The notes under the pieces were generated by a model. That model was given only the letters and a program-made list of their open reading frames with translations, searched no databases and was not told where the DNA came from. Position numbers and translations under genes: made by a program. DNA of 57,192 nucleotides from Chloroflexota bacterium (lineage in GTDB: Bacteria > Chloroflexota > Anaerolineae > Promineifilales > Promineifilaceae), in contig JAACFF010000003.1 in NCBI GenBank assembly GCA_009937635.1, positions 1 to 57,192 of the forward strand, read 5' to 3'. Shown piece by piece: positions 18,408 to 27,987 of this stretch (position 1 is its first letter; every line of letters begins with the position of its first letter).

Positions 18408-18530
18408 CTAGATAGCTGAGCCTGCATTCTCGGATGCGGGCTCAGGCGCCACATAGATCCGCTTGCGCGCAAACACATCGTCAACCCCGTAGGGCAAAAT
18501 GGTTTGATAATCAAAAAGTGCCTTTGTCAT
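18408..18530 (-). CDS. Possible 40-residue peptide downstream of the SRPBCC gene
   Basis: Reading leftwards from ATG 18530, the ORF encodes MTKALFDYQTILPYGVDDVF and then ARKRIYVAPEPASENAGSAI. Its ribosome site GAGGG overlaps the stop of the upstream SRPBCC gene, a spacing typical of translational coupling. I recognise no family. It could be the 5' remnant of a longer lost gene. The last third overlaps a hairpin that may also end the hem operon on the other strand, so the call is tentative. Confidence 0.35.
   Translation of the reverse strand: MTKALFDYQTILPYGVDDVFARKRIYVAPEPASENAGSAI
18417..18444 (+). terminator. Hairpin at the end of the heme operon
   Basis: TGAGCCTGCAT (18417-18427) pairs with ATGCGGGCTCA (18434-18444) through a 6-base loop: 11 pairs including one G-T. 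It lies 20 bases after hemL and between convergent genes, where a bidirectional terminator is expected. No T tract. Confidence 0.45.
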
Positions 18531-18537
18531 GTTGCCC

Positions 18538-18993
18538 TCAATTTGCCTTTGTTTCCTCTTCAACATGCGCCTTTAATCCAGCCAACAGTGCTTCCATCCC
18601 TTTCTGGTACGAATTCCGCACATAGACGCGATCCAACAGCTCGCCCATCACGCCGTACTTCAACTTGTACAGCGGAGAAACCGTCACCATCGTGGCATCA
18701 CCCTCTGGGCGCAGCGTGAAGCGGATATCGGCCGTTTCAAAAGGCAAATTCGTCCCCGTAATACGCATCGTCAACTTTTCATTCGGCTGCCAGGTCACCA
18801 CCTCTTCATCTAGATAATTCTTGCCACCCAAATCACAAAAGCGCGTCGCCCCCAGGCCCGCTTTCTGTTCCGAAGTTGTGTGCGAAGCTTGCACCCCTGG
18901 ATTCCAACGGTAAATATCCCCAATCTCCCCCAACGCCTGCCAAACCTCGTTTACGGGCGCCTCAATTTTCGTTTCAGTAGCAAAACTGCCCAT
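18538..18993 (-). CDS. SRPBCC superfamily protein (polyketide cyclase/START-like)
   Basis: A single-domain, cytosolic protein of 151 residues with the helix-grip pattern: SFATETKIEAPVNEVWQALG, then GDIYRWNPGV, a beta-rich centre, and a long C-terminal helix (YQKGMEALLAGLKAHVEEE). SRPBCC proteins bind hydrophobic ligands; this one gives no clue to its ligand. ATG 18993 follows AAGGAGATATTTTG. The in-frame TTG just before it is less likely. It is convergent with the heme operon. Confidence 0.8.
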   Translation of the reverse strand: MGSFATETKIEAPVNEVWQALGEIGDIYRWNPGVQASHTTSEQKAGLGATRFCDLGGKNYLDEEVVTWQPNEKLTMRITGTNLPFETADIRFTLRPEGDATMVTVSPLYKLKYGVMGELLDRVYVRNSYQKGMEALLAGLKAHVEEETKAN

Positions 18994-18996
18994 CAA

Positions 18997-19329
18997 AATA
19001 TCTCCTTAGCAAGATTTTTCTACTTTATACCCCGAGTTCACCCGCCAAGTCTATGAAAAACAGTGCCATTAGCTGCCAATTTCCGAAACTGGGTGAGCGA
19101 AAATGAAAAAGGACGGCTGATAGCACCATCCTCATATAGCCGATGCCGCCGAATCAGCATCTCGATTTGGCGACCTCATCCATTATTGTGTGCAGCAATC
19201 GCTTGTCCTGGATCGATTATCCCAGCCAGAAACGGCCGTAGCTAATCTACGTCAACTTGATCCCCTATGAATTCCTTCCTGATAAGAAATCTTAATTGAG
19301 ATACAAATCCTTCCAGTTACTACTGCCGG
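18997..19329. other. 333-base gap, no gene recognised
   Basis: This is the region between the SRPBCC gene and the SDR gene, both on the minus strand. It has one ACGGCCGT octamer at about 19232 and a weak 60-codon plus-strand ORF with no ribosome site that I do not accept. Nothing else is supportable. Confidence 0.5.
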
Positions 19330-20073
19330 CTAGACAAAATACAAGCCACCGTTAATCTCCATCACTTCTCCGGTAATGAAGGAACTCATATCCGAAATTA
19401 AATAAAGGGCCGCACAGGCCACATCATCTGGTGTTCCTGCGCGATGTAAGGGTGTTTTGGACACATTCGCCTCTTGTACTGCTTCAGGTGTGAAGGTGTT
19501 GTGGAAAGCCGTATTGGCTATAAATCCAGGGGCCAGTGCGTTGACTGTAATATTTCGCGGACCCAACTCTTTGGCCATCCCTCTTGTGAAGCCAATGACG
19601 GCCGCCTTTGATGCCGCATAGATAACCGAACCATTGCCTCCGCCATCATGGGCGGCAAGTGAAGACAGGTTGACGATGCGACCACCATCGGGCATGTAGG
19701 GCAAGACGGCGCGGGTGCAATAAAAAGCACTGCTAAAATTGGTGTCCATCACGTTGTGAAAATGCTCATCGCTCATATCCGAGGCAAGCACGCGACCCAT
19801 TAAACCGCCGGCGTTATTGATCAGGATGTCAACCTTGCCCCCCAACTTTTTAGCTGCCTCAGCCATTACTGCATCGACTTGTTCACTATCTGTTGCATCG
19901 AGGGCAACGCCGAATATCGTTTGACCGTCCTCAGCAAAGGGCTCAAAATCGCCGGTGAAATAAGTTGCAACGACGCTGGCCCCCGATCGCGCCAAGGCCA
20001 TTGAAAATGCCCGCCCAATACCACTGTTGCCTCCGGTCACGACGGCTGTTTTTCCTGTTAAATCTATGTGCAT
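19330..20073 (-). CDS. Short-chain dehydrogenase/reductase (classical SDR)
   Basis: This is a 247-residue classical SDR. The NAD(P)-binding motif is TGGNSGIG near residue 14, followed by NNAGG, the catalytic Ser in NLSSLAAH and the YAASK catalytic Tyr/Lys. The C-terminal NGGLYFV replaces the common DGG. The cofactor loop after beta2 (TYFTGDFE) does not clearly choose NAD or NADP. A CAGGAG ribosome site precedes the ATG. The substrate is unknown; it lies among genes for peptide uptake and flavin oxidoreductases and may share their pathway, which is inference from location only. Confidence 0.88.
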   Translation of the reverse strand: MHIDLTGKTAVVTGGNSGIGRAFSMALARSGASVVATYFTGDFEPFAEDGQTIFGVALDATDSEQVDAVMAEAAKKLGGKVDILINNAGGLMGRVLASDMSDEHFHNVMDTNFSSAFYCTRAVLPYMPDGGRIVNLSSLAAHDGGGNGSVIYAASKAAVIGFTRGMAKELGPRNITVNALAPGFIANTAFHNTFTPEAVQEANVSKTPLHRAGTPDDVACAALYLISDMSSFITGEVMEINGGLYFV

Positions 20074-20466
20074 CGTTTCACTCCTGTGTTTGTATCCTTT
20101 TTAGGAGGGGGGAAACCATCAGCAGAATATCACCCTCCTGGGGTGAAGATAACTTACCTTTTCTTAGGCTATGATACGATCGTTGATGATTATAATTAAG
20201 TCATCACACGTATGCGAGGCTCCAAGCAGTTGAACTTCTAATTGTTCCATGCGAACTTTCTCAAACAGAAAGACTCTCAAAGGATCCATCAAATACCTTG
20301 AACTCTGCACATGCTTCGCCGTTTAGTGCGTTATGAAGCAATTGGCATACGGAAGCCTGTACTGCTCACGTTACTAGCATGATGCTGTTTTGCACAACTA
20401 TTTGCAAGCTAAATTCCGTATCGTGGGCGTACTACGTGACTGTATTACTTGCTGCAGTATAAAGGC
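20074..20466. other. 393-base gap upstream of the SDR gene
   Basis: No gene was recognised. It contains AGGAGGG...CCCTCCT around 20103-20137 as a possible stem, and a TGATGA...TCATCA palindrome around 20184-20206 enclosing an A/T-rich core (TTATAATTAA). The latter could hold the SDR promoter or operator. Confidence 0.35.
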
Positions 20467-20829
20467 TCAGTCGTTCTCACACGAGGGGGTGATAATATCC
20501 CAAGGAATCGGGCTGACATCATCGTGATATAAAGTGCGTTCCGCTACCCGGTCGATACGCATAATCAAGCGGCAAGCTGGATCCGGGCAAACAACGCGTG
20601 TATCCGTTTCAATCCAGTCGGCTGCATGATTTTGTCGCTGTTTGGCGGGTAAGAGGGGGATGGCGGCTTGCAGCGCATATAAACAAAAATCTTGGCCATC
20701 AGGTAAAGAAAGCTTACCACTACGCAAATAGAATCGATTTCCTACTTCCATGTTGCATGTACAATGCCCTTCGATTTTTTCTACTACTATTTCTAAATCA
20801 AATAATGTAAATGCATCGTTTTGCGTCAT
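20467..20829 (-). CDS. TIGR04076 family small Cys-containing protein
   Basis: 120 residues from ATG 20829, chosen because AAGGTGAAAA sits just upstream and the family starts here; the longer reading overlaps the preceding gene. The pattern IEGHCTCNMEVGNRFYL, CLYALQAAIPLL and VVCPDPACRLIMRI matches the TIGR04076 group (C-x-C near the start, CPDP late). It is a small protein group of unknown function often near redox enzymes. The start is four bases beyond the stop of the luciferase-like gene, so the pair is co-translated and probably functionally linked. Confidence 0.75.
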   Translation of the reverse strand: MTQNDAFTLFDLEIVVEKIEGHCTCNMEVGNRFYLRSGKLSLPDGQDFCLYALQAAIPLLPAKQRQNHAADWIETDTRVVCPDPACRLIMRIDRVAERTLYHDDVSPIPWDIITPSCEND

Positions 20830-20833
20830 TTTT

Positions 20834-21823
20834 TCACCTTGATAATGCCGCATGAACATTCGGCAAGACAATTTCGCCCAGTAACGCCAGTCCTTTATCG
20901 GAGCTGAGACCATGAGGTGTGCCAAATTCTACGCGGTCAGCACCTGCTTCGAATAGATTTAGGACTTGACCGATAATTTCATCTGGTGTACCCGCAAATG
21001 CAAATTTAGCTAACAACTCATCTGAAATAAAGGAAATCGCTTTGCCAACATCATATTGTTTCATCGCTTCGCGAATCCCTTTCAAGCGATCTGATTCAAT
21101 CGTTATGGTTTTGTCCAGATCAGCTACAACAGGCAGGTACAATGCCACCTCTCTGCGGGCACGTTCGCGGGCGGCGTTTCCATCATTGTCTATGACTGTC
21201 ACCGAACCACATACCACGGCAACATCTGCCTTTTGTTGTTTTAAGAAGGATTTCAACTGACGGGCCGCACCCGGATTGGCTGTGCCCCCAAGCTTGATTT
21301 CGGAGACCAATGGCAAACAAGCATTTATCGTCTGTGGTCCCCAACTGCCCAGCAGGAAGGGAATGTCGGAACGAATATTTTGCCAGCGCAAGGTATCACC
21401 ACCCTGCAATTGAAAGTGTTCTCCCGCAAATGGATTCTTATCTTGATTAAGTAGATGCCGGACGCACAGAATCGCTTCGCGTAATGTAGGTATTGGATTG
21501 CTTGGAATTAGCCCTATGAAGTCCAGCCAGGCGCCACGAGCAAAGCCACAGTAGGCACGGGAACCACTCGCGGCATCGACCAGCGCCAAATTTCCAGCAA
21601 TGTTAATTGGATGCGAGGTAAACGGGTTAACAGCAGCAGGACCGATTTTTATCCGTTCTGTTTGCCGGGCGATTTCCAGCAAGGGCAACCAGGCAGGTTG
21701 GTATAACATATCGTTATAGACTGAGACACCATCAAAGCCATATGATTCGGCTTTAGCTGCCAACGAACCATATGCGGCCAAGGGTTTATCTGTTTGCAGG
21801 GCAATGGTGATTTGTGGCCTCAT
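20834..21823 (-). CDS. Luciferase-like (LLM class) flavin-dependent oxidoreductase
   Basis: A 329-residue TIM-barrel protein of the bacterial luciferase/methylene-tetrahydromethanopterin reductase superfamily. Typical features are AESYGFDGVSVYNDML near the start, IKIGPAAVNPFTSHP, an RAYCGFARGAWLDFIGL-like glycine turn, PFLLGSWGPQTINACL and a C-terminal GTPDEIIGQVLNLFEAGADR. Family members use FMN or F420. The early acidic residues do not distinguish these here. A second, more divergent LLM gene lies at 29968 in the same cluster. ATG 21823 and GTG 21826 are both possible starts. Confidence 0.85.
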   Translation of the reverse strand: MRPQITIALQTDKPLAAYGSLAAKAESYGFDGVSVYNDMLYQPAWLPLLEIARQTERIKIGPAAVNPFTSHPINIAGNLALVDAASGSRAYCGFARGAWLDFIGLIPSNPIPTLREAILCVRHLLNQDKNPFAGEHFQLQGGDTLRWQNIRSDIPFLLGSWGPQTINACLPLVSEIKLGGTANPGAARQLKSFLKQQKADVAVVCGSVTVIDNDGNAARERARREVALYLPVVADLDKTITIESDRLKGIREAMKQYDVGKAISFISDELLAKFAFAGTPDEIIGQVLNLFEAGADRVEFGTPHGLSSDKGLALLGEIVLPNVHAALSR

Positions 21824-22137
21824 CACACGTTATAGTACGTTATGATCGGCGAAAATGCGATTCTCTCATTCTATGCACTTGTGGACGACACTTTTTATGG
21901 TAGGGAGCCACAATAGAAACCGTAATAATCAGCGCCATTTTTCCAGATCGTTTGGCGACGAGGATTGATCCTGGTTTGTGTAGATTGCGTTCATTCGCTA
22001 TGATCTTAGTATCGAAATCAAGCATCTCGCCTAATTCGCTTGCGTATTTGTTTTCAATCCGAGTATGAGTTGGTGCGAGAGATTACCAATTGTTATCGAG
22101 GGCACCATCTCTCTCATATCGAAATAGAGGAATTCAT
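21824..22137. promoter_or_regulatory. Divergent control region
   Basis: This 314-base gap separates the leftward LLM gene from the rightward ABC ATPase gene, so it must hold two promoters. A GAGAGAT...ATCTCTC repeat (22077-22083 and 22107-22113) flanks the upstream part of the ATPase leader, and ACGTTAT is repeated directly at about 21826 and 21836. No perfect promoter was seen. Confidence 0.4.
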
Positions 22138-24177
22138 TTGAGCCAACTGCTCGAAGTAAGCAACCTGGTTACCCGATTTGACACAGAAGATGGCGTTGTA
22201 CACGCTGTAAATGGCATCTCATTCTCCCTCGCTGTCGGCGAATCATTGGCGATTGTAGGCGAAAGCGGCTCGGGCAAATCGGTAAGTGTGCTATCCATCT
22301 TGAAATTGATCCCTTCCCCACCTGGACGGATTGAAGGCGGAGAGGTCTGGTTCAACGGCCGTAATTTGCTCACGCTCTCCAAGTCTGAAATCAGAAAAGT
22401 GCGAGGGCGGGATATCGCCATGGTCTTTCAGGATCCGATGACGTCGCTCAACCCGGTGCTGAGCATTGGTGCCCAATTAACGGAAGCACTGGTCCAACAC
22501 CAGCGCATTAGCCGCACGGAGGCGAAGCGAAAGGCTGAGGAAATGCTGGCCTTGGTAGGCATTCCTGATGCAAGCGAACGGTTGAAAAATTATCCCCACC
22601 AATTTTCTGGTGGACAACGCCAGCGCGTTGGCATCGCCATGGCTCTTATCACCGGCCCCTCCCTTCTCATTGCGGACGAGCCAACCACCGCTCTTGACGT
22701 CACCATTCAGGCCCAAATTACGGAGCTGGTGGCGGATTTACAGCGGCGGTTGGGAATGGCTATTATCTGGATTACTCATGATTTAGGGGTTGTGGCAGGC
22801 CTGGTGGATAAGGTGGCTGTGATGTATGCCGGATTTATCATCGAGATGGCCCCAGTGCATGATCTGTATATCAACAGTAGCCATCCCTATACTTTAGGCT
22901 TGCTGGATTCAATTCCCACACTGGACGGTAAGGAGGAGCGGCTCATCCCGATTGAGGGCTCACCGCCAGACATGCTAAAGACCCCGCTGGGCTGCCCCTT
23001 TGCCCCGCGCTGTCGTTTTGTCATCGATCGCTGCCTGGAGGAAAACCCAGCCCTGGCGACGATCGCCCCCGATCATTATTCTGCTTGCTGGCAGTGGGAG
23101 ACAGTTCGCGACGTATCAGTGAAGGCCAGGCAAACGGTAGCGGTAGAAGCAGTTGAAATACGACCTGAAGATGGTCAGGAGCCGATACCCGAGGCGATTC
23201 TTGAAGTCACCGATCTGAAGAAGCACTTTCCCATCCGCCGCGGAATCCTACAACGGCAGGTTGGCGCCGTGAAAGCGGTAGATGGAGTGAGCTTCACGGT
23301 TAAACGAGGCGAGACTCTGGGATTGGTAGGGGAAAGCGGTTGTGGCAAATCGACGACGGGGGAGACGATCTTACACTTATTGGAACCAACTAGCGGCCAG
23401 GTTATTTTCAATGGAGAAGATATTACGCAACTAAACGGCAAACAGCGTCGCTTAGTACGGCGGCATATGCAGATGATCTTTCAGGACCCTTATTCCTCGC
23501 TTAATCCACGCTATACGGTGGGTAGTATTATTAGCGAGGGGCTCAATATTCATAAGATCGGCCGTAAAGAGGAGCGGCCGGAGCGCGTAGTCGAATTGAT
23601 GAAGTTGGTGGGTCTCAACCCGTACTATGCTAGCCGGTATCCGCACGAGTTCTCAGGTGGACAGCGGCAACGTATCGGTATCGCTCGAGCGCTGGCCACG
23701 AGCCCTAGTTTCATTATCGCTGATGAGCCTATTTCGGCGCTGGATGTCTCCATTCAGGCGCAGGTAGTTAACCTGCTGGACGAATTGAAAAACGAACTGG
23801 GTTTAACTTATTTGTTCATTGCTCATGACCTATCGATGGTGCGCTATATTAGTGATCGGGTAGCGGTGATGTACTTGGGACGTGTTGTGGAACTGGGAGA
23901 GCGGGATGATGTCTTTGACCAGCCAATACATCCATATACGCAGGCGTTACAATCGGCCGTGCCCATCCCCAACCCGGAGATGGAAGCGGAACGGGAGCGC
24001 ATTGTACTCAAGGGAGATGTACCAAATCCGTCGGATCCGCCGCCTGGGTGCCATTTCCACCCTCGCTGTGCTTATGCTACTGAGATCTGTCAGAGCGTGT
24101 ATCCGGAGTTTCGCAACTTGGGCACGGAAACACGGCCGCACCGGGTCGCTTGCCATCACGCGGAACAATTCTTCTAA
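22138..24177 (+). CDS. Fused DppD-DppF dipeptide/oligopeptide ABC ATPase
   Basis: One 679-residue chain holds two complete ATPase halves of the peptide/nickel importer family, which most species encode as two genes. First half: Walker A GESGSGKS, signature [15 protein letters not shown], Walker [13 protein letters not shown], then the oligopeptide C-terminal domain with [12 protein letters not shown] and CPFAPRC. Second half: [36 protein letters not shown], and [12 protein letters not shown] with CHFHPRC. TTG 22138 is preferred because AGAGG lies 7 bases upstream and the DppD homology starts there. It is convergent with the permease genes it should serve. Confidence 0.9.
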   Translation: MSQLLEVSNLVTRFDTEDGVVHAVNGISFSLAVGESLAIVGESGSGKSVSVLSILKLIPSPPGRIEGGEVWFNGRNLLTLSKSEIRKVRGRDIAMVFQDPMTSLNPVLSIGAQLTEALVQHQRISRTEAKRKAEEMLALVGIPDASERLKNYPHQFSGGQRQRVGIAMALITGPSLLIADEPTTALDVTIQAQITELVADLQRRLGMAIIWITHDLGVVAGLVDKVAVMYAGFIIEMAPVHDLYINSSHPYTLGLLDSIPTLDGKEERLIPIEGSPPDMLKTPLGCPFAPRCRFVIDRCLEENPALATIAPDHYSACWQWETVRDVSVKARQTVAVEAVEIRPEDGQEPIPEAILEVTDLKKHFPIRRGILQRQVGAVKAVDGVSFTVKRGETLGLVGESGCGKSTTGETILHLLEPTSGQVIFNGEDITQLNGKQRRLVRRHMQMIFQDPYSSLNPRYTVGSIISEGLNIHKIGRKEERPERVVELMKLVGLNPYYASRYPHEFSGGQRQRIGIARALATSPSFIIADEPISALDVSIQAQVVNLLDELKNELGLTYLFIAHDLSMVRYISDRVAVMYLGRVVELGERDDVFDQPIHPYTQALQSAVPIPNPEMEAERERIVLKGDVPNPSDPPPGCHFHPRCAYATEICQSVYPEFRNLGTETRPHRVACHHAEQFF

Positions 24178-24205
24178 GATGCCAGCTATAGGAGTCTTGG
24201 TTCGG

Positions 24206-25099
24206 TTACTCGCGCGTATGTGGATCTAGAATGTCGCGCAGGCCATCACCCATAAAATTGAAGGCCATAACCAGCGTGGCAATAGCGAGGCCAGGGAACA
24301 ACCACATCCACCATTGGTCAAAAAAGTCAATACCTATGGATACCATACGTCCCCATTCCGGTGAGGCTGGTTCGGGTCCCAGACCCAAGAAACTTAATCC
24401 GGCAAACAATAGAATGGCATTGCCGATATCAAGAGAAGCATAAATGAGGGCGGCAGCAATTGTGTTGGGGAGGAGCGTACGAACTAGAACATGGGTGTGG
24501 CTCGCGCCTAAGCTGCGGGAGGCTTTGACGTAGTCCTGGTTTTTCGCCTCTAAAACAAGACCACGTGTTAGCCGGCTGTAGTTTGGCCAACGGACAATAA
24601 TGAGCGCTAAAACGGCATTGCGAATATCGGCACCCAGGGCCGCAGTTACCGCCATGGCTAGAATGATTGTGGGGAATGCCATAAACAATTCAGTTAGCCG
24701 CATCAAGATTTCATCGGAAAGCCCACCTCGATAACCGGCAAAGGCGCCCGTAATCGTGCCAATAATGCTAACGACAATAACCACGGCCAGCGCCGCTGGA
24801 ATCGTGATTCGCCCGCCATATAAGACACGGCTATAAATATCCCGTCCTAATTCATCAGTCCCCATAAACGCCATTTCACTGGGAGGTTGTAGCCGGTTAG
24901 ATACATCCTGTTCTAGTGGGTTTCGAGGCGCAATGTACGGGGCAAGTAAGGCAAGTAATATCCAACCTATGACGACAATAATGCCGACAATTACAACCGG
25001 ATGCTGCCGTAAAGTTTTGAGGACGGTTCTAGTTCCGGGAAGCGATTGCACTTGAGGGACATCGTGCAATTCTTGCTGAGACGTAACAATATTGGACAA
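24206..25099 (-). CDS. Peptide ABC transporter permease, DppC type
   Basis: 297 residues with the DppC architecture: a cytosolic N-terminus, one isolated helix (VVIVGIIVVIGWILLALLAPYIAP) and the conserved HPLGTDELGRD-like element (here FMGTDELGRDIYSRVLYGG). Five further helices follow, with the EAA loop EAKNQDYVKASRSLGASHTH that contacts the ATPase. The start is TTG 25099. It ends 28 bases from the convergent ATPase gene and begins 7 bases after the DppB-type gene. Confidence 0.9.
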   Translation of the reverse strand: MSNIVTSQQELHDVPQVQSLPGTRTVLKTLRQHPVVIVGIIVVIGWILLALLAPYIAPRNPLEQDVSNRLQPPSEMAFMGTDELGRDIYSRVLYGGRITIPAALAVVIVVSIIGTITGAFAGYRGGLSDEILMRLTELFMAFPTIILAMAVTAALGADIRNAVLALIIVRWPNYSRLTRGLVLEAKNQDYVKASRSLGASHTHVLVRTLLPNTIAAALIYASLDIGNAILLFAGLSFLGLGPEPASPEWGRMVSIGIDFFDQWWMWLFPGLAIATLVMAFNFMGDGLRDILDPHTRE

Positions 25100-25106
25100 T
25101 CGGTGC

Positions 25107-26126
25107 CTACTTAAATCGGATTCGTGGGTCTATAAAGTAATAAAGAATGTCGACAACAAAATTCACAGCAACATAGATCAGGGCGATCAACATGCTCACG
25201 CCCATAATTGCCGGAAAATCTTGCGAGGTTGAGGCGCGATAGACGTAGCGGCCCAGACCAGGCCAGGCAAAAATCGATTCCGTCAGCACAGCCCCGGCCA
25301 GCAGACTGCCGTACAACAGGCCAATAATAGTAACAACAGGGATTAGAGCGTTGGCTAGAGCATGTTTGCGGATGACGACACTTTCATGCAATCCTTTTGA
25401 CCGGGCCGTACGAACATAATCCGCATTAAGTTGTTCCAGTAAGCTAGATCGGGTGATGCGAGCGATTATGCCTGCGACGAAACCGCCTAGTACCAGGCTC
25501 GGTAATACAAGGTGTGATAATGCATCGCGGAAGGTATCCCATTGTCCCGCTAGTAAACTATCAATGGTAAACCATCCTGTTACATGTGGCGGGTCTTTCA
25601 CCAGAAAACCCAGACGACCTGGCCCGGCAGTCCAGCCAAGCTCAGCGTGAAAAACGGTAAGCCCGATCAAGGCCAAAAGAAAAACCGGGAAACTTACCCC
25701 GATGAGGGCAAAGACACGAACTGAATAATCCATCGCCGAATTACGCCACACGGCCGAAATCACGCCGAAGCTGATGCCCATAATTAGCCCAACAATGATG
25801 GAGAAAGTCGCCAACTCCATTGTCGCCGGAAGAAATTGCTTGATATCCTCCAATATCGGATTCTTGGTTTTTATGGATACGCCCAAATCTCCTTGCAGCA
25901 AGTTGCCAAGATAGGTGAAGTATTGCTCCACAGGTGATTTGTCCAATCCCCAGCGTTCTCGAAAGGCAGCGACGAGTTCCGGATCATTAAGGGCATTCTG
26001 TGGTAAGTTTGCGTTTATTGGATCCGCGGGTATGGCGTTTGCAATTATAAAAGAAACGACCGTAATGCCGAGTATGAGCGGGATGGCGAAAAGAAGGCGC
26101 CGAATAATGTAAACTGGCAGGCTCAT
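25107..26126 (-). CDS. Peptide ABC transporter permease, DppB type
   Basis: 339 residues starting MSLPVYIIRRLLFAIPLILG, the standard DppB N-terminus. A longer reading to 26177 adds 17 atypical residues. There are six hydrophobic segments, a periplasmic loop after helix 1 with LDKSPVEQYFTYLGNLLQGD, and the EAA motif LNADYVRTARSKGLHESVV. The C-terminus YYFIDPRIRFK is typical. No clear ribosome site. It pairs with the DppC-type gene to form the membrane channel, with the substrate lipoprotein gene just upstream. Confidence 0.9.
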   Translation of the reverse strand: MSLPVYIIRRLLFAIPLILGITVVSFIIANAIPADPINANLPQNALNDPELVAAFRERWGLDKSPVEQYFTYLGNLLQGDLGVSIKTKNPILEDIKQFLPATMELATFSIIVGLIMGISFGVISAVWRNSAMDYSVRVFALIGVSFPVFLLALIGLTVFHAELGWTAGPGRLGFLVKDPPHVTGWFTIDSLLAGQWDTFRDALSHLVLPSLVLGGFVAGIIARITRSSLLEQLNADYVRTARSKGLHESVVIRKHALANALIPVVTIIGLLYGSLLAGAVLTESIFAWPGLGRYVYRASTSQDFPAIMGVSMLIALIYVAVNFVVDILYYFIDPRIRFK

Positions 26127-26190
26127 TTGTGAACAGGAAGATGGGCAGCCAGCTATATAGCCGGCTGCCCATTTCATTTATTCTCGCTGT

Positions 26191-27987
26191 CTATTCAGAA
26201 CGACTTAGCTTGGTAACGTCTACGGTCCACACAGGATGCCAAATGTAGCCCTCGATATCCGAGCCAAACGCGGTTTGAATCGCAGGTACGTTGAAAGGAG
26301 CATAGGCGCCGCTTTCCTGGGCGTAAACTTGCAATTGTTCGAATACATCCGCCCGCGCCTGCGGATCTGATTCAGCTTTCGCTTGCGCGATCAGGTCGAG
26401 TATTTCTTGATCGACCATATCCTCCGTCCAGTTAGTTCTCTCACCAGCGACCTTACCGCCAGGAAGGAAGGAAAGGAAATCGACCGGATCAAGAATATCC
26501 GGACCCCAGAACCAATAGGCGAAACCCTGTTCACCGTTGCGGTATTCTTCCAGTGAAACCTGAACTTCGCCCGGGCGCAGCCCAACCGTAATGCCTATCT
26601 CTGCCAGGTCGGCTTGAACTTTCTGGGCATTGGTGCTGAGGTTGACGCCCCCAAATGTGAAGTCAGGATAGCTCAGCTCAATTTCGAAGCCATCGGCGTA
26701 ACCTGCTTCCGCCAGCAGTTCACGCGCACGATCAAGATCACGCTCGAGAGCACGATCCGGGCCAAAAGCGCCGGCTAAGCCAACCCACATATTGGTGCCG
26801 GGGGTTACACTTCCTGTCCACAGCTCGCCGTAGCCATCATAGTCTAAGGCAAGACGAATAGCCGAAGCGACCAACGGATCGGAGACGGGACCACCAATTT
26901 CAGGATCGCGATTCATAAGCAAGAAGTGTGTCCAGCGATCGAGAGCGCGATCTATGGTAAGGTTGGGGTCGCCCTCGAGCTCTGTCACCTGGTCTGGGGT
27001 TAAGTCGGTGGCCAGGTCAATATCACCTGATTCGAGCGCAATTTTCTGCGTCGCCGCTTCCGGTATATTGACAATAATCACGCGATCAAAGTAGGGTTGT
27101 TCACCCCAATAATCAGGGTTACGGACGAGTACGGTTTCATCTTGGGGCGTCCAGCTTTCTAGAAGGTATGGACCTGTTCCAACCGAGTTCTGATCGAGGA
27201 ATTCTTGCGCGCCATCACTCGAGGCGGCGTCCTCTGCATCCGTACCACCGGCGGCTCTCACTTCGTCATCATTGGATATTGAAAAGGCCGAATTGACCAT
27301 CTCAGCCAGGAAGGAAGGACGCGGTTCCACCAAGGTGATCGCGACGTTGAGATCGTCAACAGCCTCCAGTGAGGCAATCGGGTCCGCGAGGAATGATGGA
27401 TTGCTTTTTACATTCTTCAAGCGATTAAAAGAGAAGACAACATCATCCGCCGTAAGCGGATCACCGTTGGCAAAGGTCACGTCGTCGCGCAAGGTAAAGG
27501 TATATACCGTACCATCGTCTGAGACTGACCACGAGGATGCCAGGTTTGGCTCAATAGAACTGGCATCGGCCTCAGGGAAGGTAACCAGGGTGTCGTAGGT
27601 TGCCCGGTGGACAATACCGCTCGTTGGGTTAAATGCATGTGCCAAATCATAGGACTCAGTTACTTCCGAATGGCCCATCACTAAAACTTTCTCTTCCCCG
27701 GCTGGTTCCTCAGCTGGTTCTTCGGCTGGCTCCTCAGCCGGTTCCTCAGCTGGTTCTTCTGCAGGCTCTTCAGCCGGTTCTTCGGCTGGTTCCTCTGCAG
27801 GCTCTTCAGCCGGTTCTTCTGCAGGCTCTTCAACCGGTTCTTCTGCCGGTTCCTCGGCTACTTCTGGAGCGGCCGTAGGTGCGGCAGGGGCTTCAGTTGC
27901 CGTGTTACAAGCAGAGAGCGCGGCTATCAACAATACTACTAACACGACGATTAACGTCTGACCCATTATCCTTGGATGTCTCATCAT
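26191..27987 (-). CDS. Peptide-binding lipoprotein of the ABC system (SBP1)
   Basis: A cluster C (DppA/OppA, family 5) solute-binding protein of 598 residues. The signal peptide ends in a lipobox LSAC. A linker of 13 EEPA-type units, encoded by 12-base repeats, spaces the domain from the membrane. The binding domain starts near VLVMGHSEVTESYD and contains SWSVSDDGTVYTFTLRDDV and NGDPLTADDVVFSFNRLK, the family signature. A ribosome site GGAGG precedes the ATG pair. It is clearly paralogous to SBP2 at 30997-32718, except that SBP2 lacks the long repeat. Expected ligands are peptides, opines or similar compounds. Confidence 0.92.
   Translation of the reverse strand: MMRHPRIMGQTLIVVLVVLLIAALSACNTATEAPAAPTAAPEVAEEPAEEPVEEPAEEPAEEPAEEPAEEPAEEPAEEPAEEPAEEPAEEPAEEPAGEEKVLVMGHSEVTESYDLAHAFNPTSGIVHRATYDTLVTFPEADASSIEPNLASSWSVSDDGTVYTFTLRDDVTFANGDPLTADDVVFSFNRLKNVKSNPSFLADPIASLEAVDDLNVAITLVEPRPSFLAEMVNSAFSISNDDEVRAAGGTDAEDAASSDGAQEFLDQNSVGTGPYLLESWTPQDETVLVRNPDYWGEQPYFDRVIIVNIPEAATQKIALESGDIDLATDLTPDQVTELEGDPNLTIDRALDRWTHFLLMNRDPEIGGPVSDPLVASAIRLALDYDGYGELWTGSVTPGTNMWVGLAGAFGPDRALERDLDRARELLAEAGYADGFEIELSYPDFTFGGVNLSTNAQKVQADLAEIGITVGLRPGEVQVSLEEYRNGEQGFAYWFWGPDILDPVDFLSFLPGGKVAGERTNWTEDMVDQEILDLIAQAKAESDPQARADVFEQLQVYAQESGAYAPFNVPAIQTAFGSDIEGYIWHPVWTVDVTKLSRSE
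27704..27859 (-). repeat. 12-base tandem repeat encoding (EEPA)13 linker
   Basis: Thirteen 12-base units, each a variant of GAAGAGCCTGCA on the minus strand, in frame with the lipoprotein. Third-base differences between units are mosaic, suggesting gene-conversion or slippage history. One unit encodes EEPV. Slippage would change linker length in steps of four residues without frameshift. Confidence 0.8.

Noticed and set aside
19063-19245. 60-codon plus-strand ORF between the SRPBCC and SDR genes
   Set aside because: No ribosome site, no recognisable motif, biased composition.
27633-27878. 81-codon plus-strand ORF rich in Leu/Pro/Val
   Set aside because: It is the antisense of the EEPA repeat and reflects the 12-base periodicity only.
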